A DNA stretch of 5,213 bases from an uncultured Collinsella sp. (lineage in GTDB: Bacteria > Actinomycetota > Coriobacteriia > Coriobacteriales > Coriobacteriaceae), in contig URTW01000147.1 in the NCBI GenBank assembly GCA_900550815.1, forward strand, positions 1-5,213. Reading direction: 5' to 3'. The translations under genes and the position numbers were made by a program. This document shows positions 4,004 through 5,213 of this stretch, one piece after another; the first letter of the stretch is position 1; every line of letters begins with the position of its first letter. Under the pieces are notes generated by a model that worked only from the letters and a program-made list of their open reading frames with translations, was not told the origin of the DNA and searched no databases.

Positions 4004-5213
4004 TTACCCCGTGTTCTGCAGACCTGCCGAGACGCCGGTCACAGTCGAAAGAATCAGGCTCATGTACTCGGCCTTCTTCTCCTCGGCCATCTCGTCCTGA
4101 TTCATGCGCACCTCGCGAAGGGCGCGGACCTGGGCGATGGACAGAGCGTCGACGTAGGGGTTACGCACGCGAACGGCGCAGCCGAGCACGCGGCGGCGCT
4201 GCAGCGGCCACTCGTCACCGACGATGGCAAGGACCCACTTACGCGTGAGCTGCATCTCGGTGAAGACCTTCTCGGACAGATCCTGGCGATCGCCCAGGTG
4301 CAGATACATCTTGGCGATGCGCTGGTCGGTCTTGGCGATCGACATCTCGATGTTGTCGATAAAGGTGCGGAAGAACGGCCACTCCTGGTAGGCAGCCTTA
4401 AGCTGGTCCAGATCGCCAAACTGCTCGCAGGCGGTACCCAGGCCGTACCAAGCAGCCAGATTGATGCGCGCCTGGCTCCAGCTGAAGATCCACGGAATGG
4501 TACGCAGGTCGTCGAGCGACTTTGCACCCAAGCCGCGCTTGGCGGGACGCGAGCCGATCGGCAGCAGACCGACCTCGGTCAGCGGCGTCACGGTCGAGAA
4601 CCACGGTGTAAAGTCCTCGGTGTTCAGCAGGTCCAGATAGCGCTCGTGGCTTGCGGCGTTGAGCTTCTCGGCCATATCCCAGAACTTCTGCGTGGTCTCG
4701 GTGTTGGTCTTCTCGACACTCGGGGCCGACTGCAAAAGCGTTGCGGCGGCAACGGACTCAACATGGCGCTGAGCCAGCGTGCGGTTGCCGTAACGGGCAA
4801 AGATGACCTCGCCCTGCTCGGTGAGCTTAAAGAAGCAGTTGACCGAACCCTTGGGCTGAGCCAGCACGGCCTTGTTGGCCGGGTTGCTGATATAGGCCAC
4901 TTTTTCCTGAATTTCACTGCGGGATTCCGTGCCGGAGAGCAGGCGGCGCCAAGCGAGGCGCACGGGGCCGGCCTGGGCATTGCAGGGATCCACAATGAGC
5001 TGGTTCACGACGGAATCCATATTCCCCTGGAACGCGGAAATCAGGCCGTCCAGACCCGCCACTTCCAGAGCGGCTTCATTGACGAAGTCTTCCGGGTAAC
5101 CCAGCGCGCGGAGGCCTTCCAGGGCCAGGCGGTTGAACATCTTCAGGGAGCCTCCGCCCGCCAGCTGCTTCCATTTCACCAGCGTGAAGTCCGGTTCAAT
5201 GGAAGTGGTGCCT
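4004..5213 (-). CDS. ppc: Phosphoenolpyruvate carboxylase, C-terminal part, joined in frame to foreign sequence at its 5' side
   Basis: PEP carboxylase adds bicarbonate to phosphoenolpyruvate to make oxaloacetate, refilling the C4 pool. From about 4876 down to 4004 the 290 residues are typical: LAQPKGSVN, LTEQGEVI, GSRPAKRGLG, TIPWIFSWSQ, WPFFRTFIDNIEMSIAKTD, VRVRNPYVDALS and the terminal QNTG. Lys of IAKTD, Arg of VRVRNPY and Asn of QNTG correspond to E. coli Lys773, Arg832 and Asn881, which bind the inhibitor aspartate. The other aspartate ligand, Arg587, and the catalytic His138 and Lys546 are missing because the upstream two thirds of the usual 880-920 aa are absent. Upstream of about 4877-4905 the frame continues to the window edge but no longer resembles PEPC. 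Glu codons there are all GAA, while the PEPC part uses GAG throughout where checked. The GTG at 5179 is not a true start. As written the product would not be a working PEPC. Confidence 0.85.
   Translation of the reverse strand, partial: GTTSIEPDFTLVKWKQLAGGGSLKMFNRLALEGLRALGYPEDFVNEAALEVAGLDGLISAFQGNMDSVVNQLIVDPCNAQAGPVRLAWRRLLSGTESRSEIQEKVAYISNPANKAVLAQPKGSVNCFFKLTEQGEVIFARYGNRTLAQRHVESVAAATLLQSAPSVEKTNTETTQKFWDMAEKLNAASHERYLDLLNTEDFTPWFSTVTPLTEVGLLPIGSRPAKRGLGAKSLDDLRTIPWIFSWSQARINLAAWYGLGTACEQFGDLDQLKAAYQEWPFFRTFIDNIEMSIAKTDQRIAKMYLHLGDRQDLSEKVFTEMQLTRKWVLAIVGDEWPLQRRRVLGCAVRVRNPYVDALSIAQVRALREVRMNQDEMAEEKKAEYMSLILSTVTGVSAGLQNTG
4880..5213 (-). pseudogene. nrdJ: Fragment resembling B12-dependent (class II) ribonucleotide reductase
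   Basis: Reading in from the right edge, the minus strand gives GTTSIEPDFTLVKWKQLAGGG, then KMFNRLALEGLRALGYPEDF. Class II ribonucleotide reductases carry a very similar run, GTTGxEPD(F/I)xLVK(F/Y)KxLxGGG, in the large catalytic domain. The stretch after about residue 45, up to EIQEKVAYISN, I do not recognise, but its codon use (GAA, AAA) matches the reductase part, so it is probably the same donor. There is no start and no stop in the window, and it runs without a break into the PEPC sequence. A genuine gene fusion is unlikely; an assembly or cloning chimera, or a recent rearrangement, fits better. Confidence 0.5.

Noticed and set aside
4986..4991. GGATCC (BamHI) as the ligation point of the right-end chimera
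   Set aside because: The GAA/AAA codon habit continues past this site to about 4905, so the switch lies nearer 4877-4905; the site is likely chance.

Overview
The window reads as chromosomal DNA of a high-GC Gram-positive gut anaerobe of the class Coriobacteriia, most likely Collinsella or a close relative. This is an inference from the style of the LarA, aquaglyceroporin and PEP carboxylase proteins, the GAG/AAG-rich codon use, and an IS110 transposase of the type I associate with that class. No rRNA or tRNA gene is present to test it.

Layout from left to right: (1) positions 1-84 are a short, lower-GC stub of other origin. (2) Positions 85-763 (+) are the 3' part of an IS110-family transposase gene with much higher GC than the rest of the window; its N-terminal catalytic half is absent. 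(3) Positions 769-834 hold a strong bidirectional hairpin lying between the transposase (+) and the convergent glpF-like gene (-). (4) Positions 881-2939 (-) form a compact two-gene unit, larA followed by a glpF/larD-like aquaglyceroporin, separated by 49 bp with no hairpin. LarA interconverts L- and D-lactate with a nickel-pincer cofactor. The channel gene behind it probably moves lactic acid, as LarD does in the Lactobacillus plantarum lar operon. The cofactor genes larB, larC and larE are not in the window. (5) Positions 2940-3530 are the larA leader plus an intergenic stretch without a credible gene; a minus-strand terminator-like hairpin lies 123 bp ahead of the larA start. (6) Positions 3531-3990 are a mosaic of degenerate repeats ending in a long palindrome. 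(7) Positions 4004-4876 (-) encode the C-terminal third of PEP carboxylase. (8) Across about 4877-4905 the same open frame passes without a stop into sequence that looks like a class II (B12-dependent) ribonucleotide reductase and uses different codons, so the right end is a chimera.

The most interesting signal is a repeated hairpin module. One copy follows glpF and one follows ppc, each ending about 62-65 nt past the stop codon on the same strand. The two copies share identical flanks and an identical loop, while every difference in the stem is compensated on the opposite arm. Decayed relatives lie in 3531-3861. This suggests a dispersed intergenic palindromic repeat that doubles as a terminator, and the IS110 remnant ends right against one copy.
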